Of a stretch of DNA of 35,838 nt, positions 34,782 to 35,838 are shown one piece after another; position 1 is the first letter of the stretch; each line of letters begins with the position of its first letter. This stretch comes from Lachnospiraceae bacterium (GTDB lineage Bacteria; Bacillota_A; Clostridia; Lachnospirales; Lachnospiraceae). The notes below the pieces were generated by a model. That model saw nothing but the letters and a program-made list of their open reading frames with translations. It was not told the DNA's origin and made no database searches. Made by a program: the position numbers and the translations under genes. The stretch is taken from positions 1-35,838 of the forward strand of contig JAILDD010000264.1 in assembly GCA_024689605.1 (NCBI GenBank), written 5' to 3'.

Positions 34782-34811
34782 AGTAATCAATGTTAGCTAT
34801 CATAGATTACT
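34782..34811. promoter_or_regulatory. 30-bp palindrome over the TetR-gene promoter
   Basis: AGTAATC (34782-34788) and GATTACT (34805-34811) are the outer arms, ATG/CAT inner arms and TAGCTA the centre; only two positions per arm break the symmetry. It overlaps the -10 of the minus-strand promoter TTGACA (34832-34827), 17 bases, TAATCT (34809-34804). Size and place fit a TetR operator. Its centre also has a degenerate metal box, TTAGCTATCATAGA. Confidence 0.7.
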
Positions 34812-34832
34812 ATACTGTAAATTTTTTGTCAA
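34804..34832 (-). promoter_or_regulatory. TetR-gene promoter
   Basis: Minus-strand TTGACA at 34832-34827 with a 17-base spacer and TAATCT at 34809-34804, 42 bases before the start codon. Confidence 0.55.
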
Positions 34833-35074
34833 GCGGAAGATTCTGGAGATAATGGAAACTGACCGTGTAAAGTATTTATCAATAGCGTTCTACTGCGCTG
34901 GTTATGAGTTTGAGAAACAATCATATGGTGCGGTTCATTCTGGGAACAATGTTCATCGCAAAATAATCTATCAAGCTCATATCAGCGCCTCCTTCTCTTT
35001 ACTAAACCACTCATATCTTGTCGTTCTCATCAAAGGCATCGCATATTAGTTCTTCAGTCATCCCTTAATGCATG
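34833..35074. other. Gene-poor gap with two tiny minus-strand frames
   Basis: With the TetR promoter this makes about 310 bases without a clear gene. On the minus strand two very short frames exist: 35011-35061 (16 residues, MTEELICDAFDENDKI) and 34921-34980 (19 residues, MSLIDYFAMNIVPRMNRTI), the latter after a perfect AAGGAGG at a good distance. They may be leftovers of a lost gene or small peptides. No RNA gene or repeat is seen. Confidence 0.3.
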
Positions 35075-35695
35075 TTATGTCATAAACTCCACTGCATCAA
35101 TACTTGTCCTGTCATCCTCTATCACCTCAAGTATGTTATCCTGCACCAGATGTCTTAAAGCTTCGGCGTTTTTCGTATCCGTCCTGTAAATCACTTTGGC
35201 GATTCCCCTGATACCATTGGGATGAATATAATTCTTCGGTTTGGGATCAATTTCAAAATAACTCATAAGAAATGGCATATTGTAATCATGAGTGAAATAG
35301 CACTTGTACTTAAGCTCCCTGTTCTGAGTATCAATTCGCTTCAGTTTTTTCATATAAGTTCCTTTAATCCCGACTGAATCAAGATAAGCTATCTCTTTCT
35401 CCAATCCGCCGGGTTCCTTTTCTATGCACAGGCTTGTCCAGCCTTCCGGCGCATTTGCCCAGAAATCAAACCTGTTCATGAACTCGCCCTTACCCAAAAA
35501 CCTCATGATCCTTCTCGACATTGCACTCATGCCGCCGTCTTTGAGAAGTTCAATATACGGTCCCTCACTGAAATAAATAAGTGCATTCACCGGATTCTTT
35601 GTTCTACCGTATTCTACGGTGAACCCCTTTTCCTGCCATTCATTTACCGCCTTATCCAGATCTTTCACAACATATATAACATGACCAAGTTGCAT
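35075..35695 (-). CDS. VOC-fold (glyoxalase-like) protein
   Basis: 206 residues from ATG 35695, chosen because AAGGAGGACGGG lies just before it; a TTG seven codons earlier would place the ribosome site inside the gene. The opening QLGHVIYVVKDLDKAVNEWQEKGFTVEYG is the first beta-alpha-beta-beta-beta unit of a glyoxalase-like domain, with His5 (numbering from this start) a possible metal ligand, and GPYIELL carries the matching acidic residue. The rest (WANAPEGWTSLCIE to ILEVIED) resembles the Glyoxalase_2-like group. Substrate unknown. It lies 10 bases after a membrane protein gene, so both are likely co-transcribed. Confidence 0.8.
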   Translation of the reverse strand: MQLGHVIYVVKDLDKAVNEWQEKGFTVEYGRTKNPVNALIYFSEGPYIELLKDGGMSAMSRRIMRFLGKGEFMNRFDFWANAPEGWTSLCIEKEPGGLEKEIAYLDSVGIKGTYMKKLKRIDTQNRELKYKCYFTHDYNMPFLMSYFEIDPKPKNYIHPNGIRGIAKVIYRTDTKNAEALRHLVQDNILEVIEDDRTSIDAVEFMT

Positions 35696-35705
35696 CCCGT
35701 CCTCC

Positions 35706-35838
35706 TTACTTTTCAAGCTTGAAAAATCTCAATGTCACATTTGATATAAACACGGATAAAATGATTCCGGCAATGACCACTGCCACAAACGCCCAGACAG
35801 GACTTGCTGCCATCAGTGAATCCGCATAGCCTGCCGGC
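35706..35838 (-). CDS. C-terminal end of a membrane protein
   Basis: The minus-strand frame is open from the window edge to a TAA at 35708-35706, giving 43 residues. They end in a hydrophobic helix (VWAFVAVVIAGIILSVFI) and a basic tail NVTLRFFKLEK, which fits the last membrane helix of a transporter or carrier. Too little is present to name a family. The VOC gene starts 10 bases later, so they probably form one operon. Confidence 0.65.
   Translation of the reverse strand, partial: PAGYADSLMAASPVWAFVAVVIAGIILSVFISNVTLRFFKLEK

Noticed and set aside
34852..35049. 65-residue plus-strand frame in the gap after the TetR gene
   Set aside because: No ribosome site and no recognisable feature. The minus strand has better, though tiny, frames there.
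35696..35716. TTG start extending the VOC protein by seven residues
   Set aside because: The extension contains the ribosome site of the ATG at 35695, which is therefore the real start.

Overview
The window looks like chromosome from an anaerobic, fibre-degrading Firmicute, most likely a Lachnospiraceae member of the Butyrivibrio type. The reasons are strong AGGAGG-type ribosome sites, clostridial families (DUF3793, DUF6110, Cys-rich FeoB-associated peptides), a lipid-anchored GH5 glucanase, and phosphoglucomutase and enolase of Firmicute type. The genus is inferred from family content only. No tRNA, rRNA, CRISPR array, insertion sequence or prophage gene was seen.

Left part (1-12,000): the 3' end of a methyl-accepting chemotaxis protein is followed by a cytoplasmic FIST-domain hybrid histidine kinase and a two-domain response regulator, ending at a bidirectional terminator. 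Convergent genes follow: a GH5 glucanase lipoprotein and an unrecognised lipoprotein. Next come phosphoglucomutase (+), a ProX/YbaK-type deacylase, a small membrane protein and a NagZ-like GH3 beta-N-acetylhexosaminidase (all -).

Middle part (12,000-25,600): a dense, almost entirely minus-strand metal-homeostasis locus. In minus-strand order it holds feoA2, feoB2 and a Cys-rich FeoB-associated peptide; DUF6110 and a P1B-type ATPase; a ZIP transporter and a membrane-anchored HMA protein; feoA1, feoB1, a FeoC-like Cys protein and an LCMT-type methyltransferase; then a DUF3793 protein and flavodoxin. A divergent DtxR/MntR-family regulator sits at 23,515. Enolase lies between this locus and the ABC genes.

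Right part (25,600-35,838): two consecutive pairs of ABCB-type half-transporters, related by motif to the YbtPQ/IrtAB siderophore importers, each followed or separated by small SAM methyltransferases. Then come a TetR regulator, a VOC-fold protein and the end of a membrane protein.

The parts from 12,000 to 34,100 are tied together by ten copies of a 14-bp box, TTAGY-N4-RCTAA, found only between genes. They lie upstream of DUF3793/flavodoxin, feoA1, ZIP (two), feoA2/regulator (three), enolase, and both ABC pairs. At the ZIP and feoA2 promoters one box fills the 17-bp spacer of a near-consensus promoter and a second covers the start point. The regulator has short MntR-like architecture but DtxR-like Met/Cys/Glu/His ligands, which suggests ferrous iron as its signal. 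The most economical reading is one Fe(II)-repressed regulon covering iron import, metal balance, an iron-sparing flavodoxin, a possible metallophore transport system and, unexpectedly, enolase.
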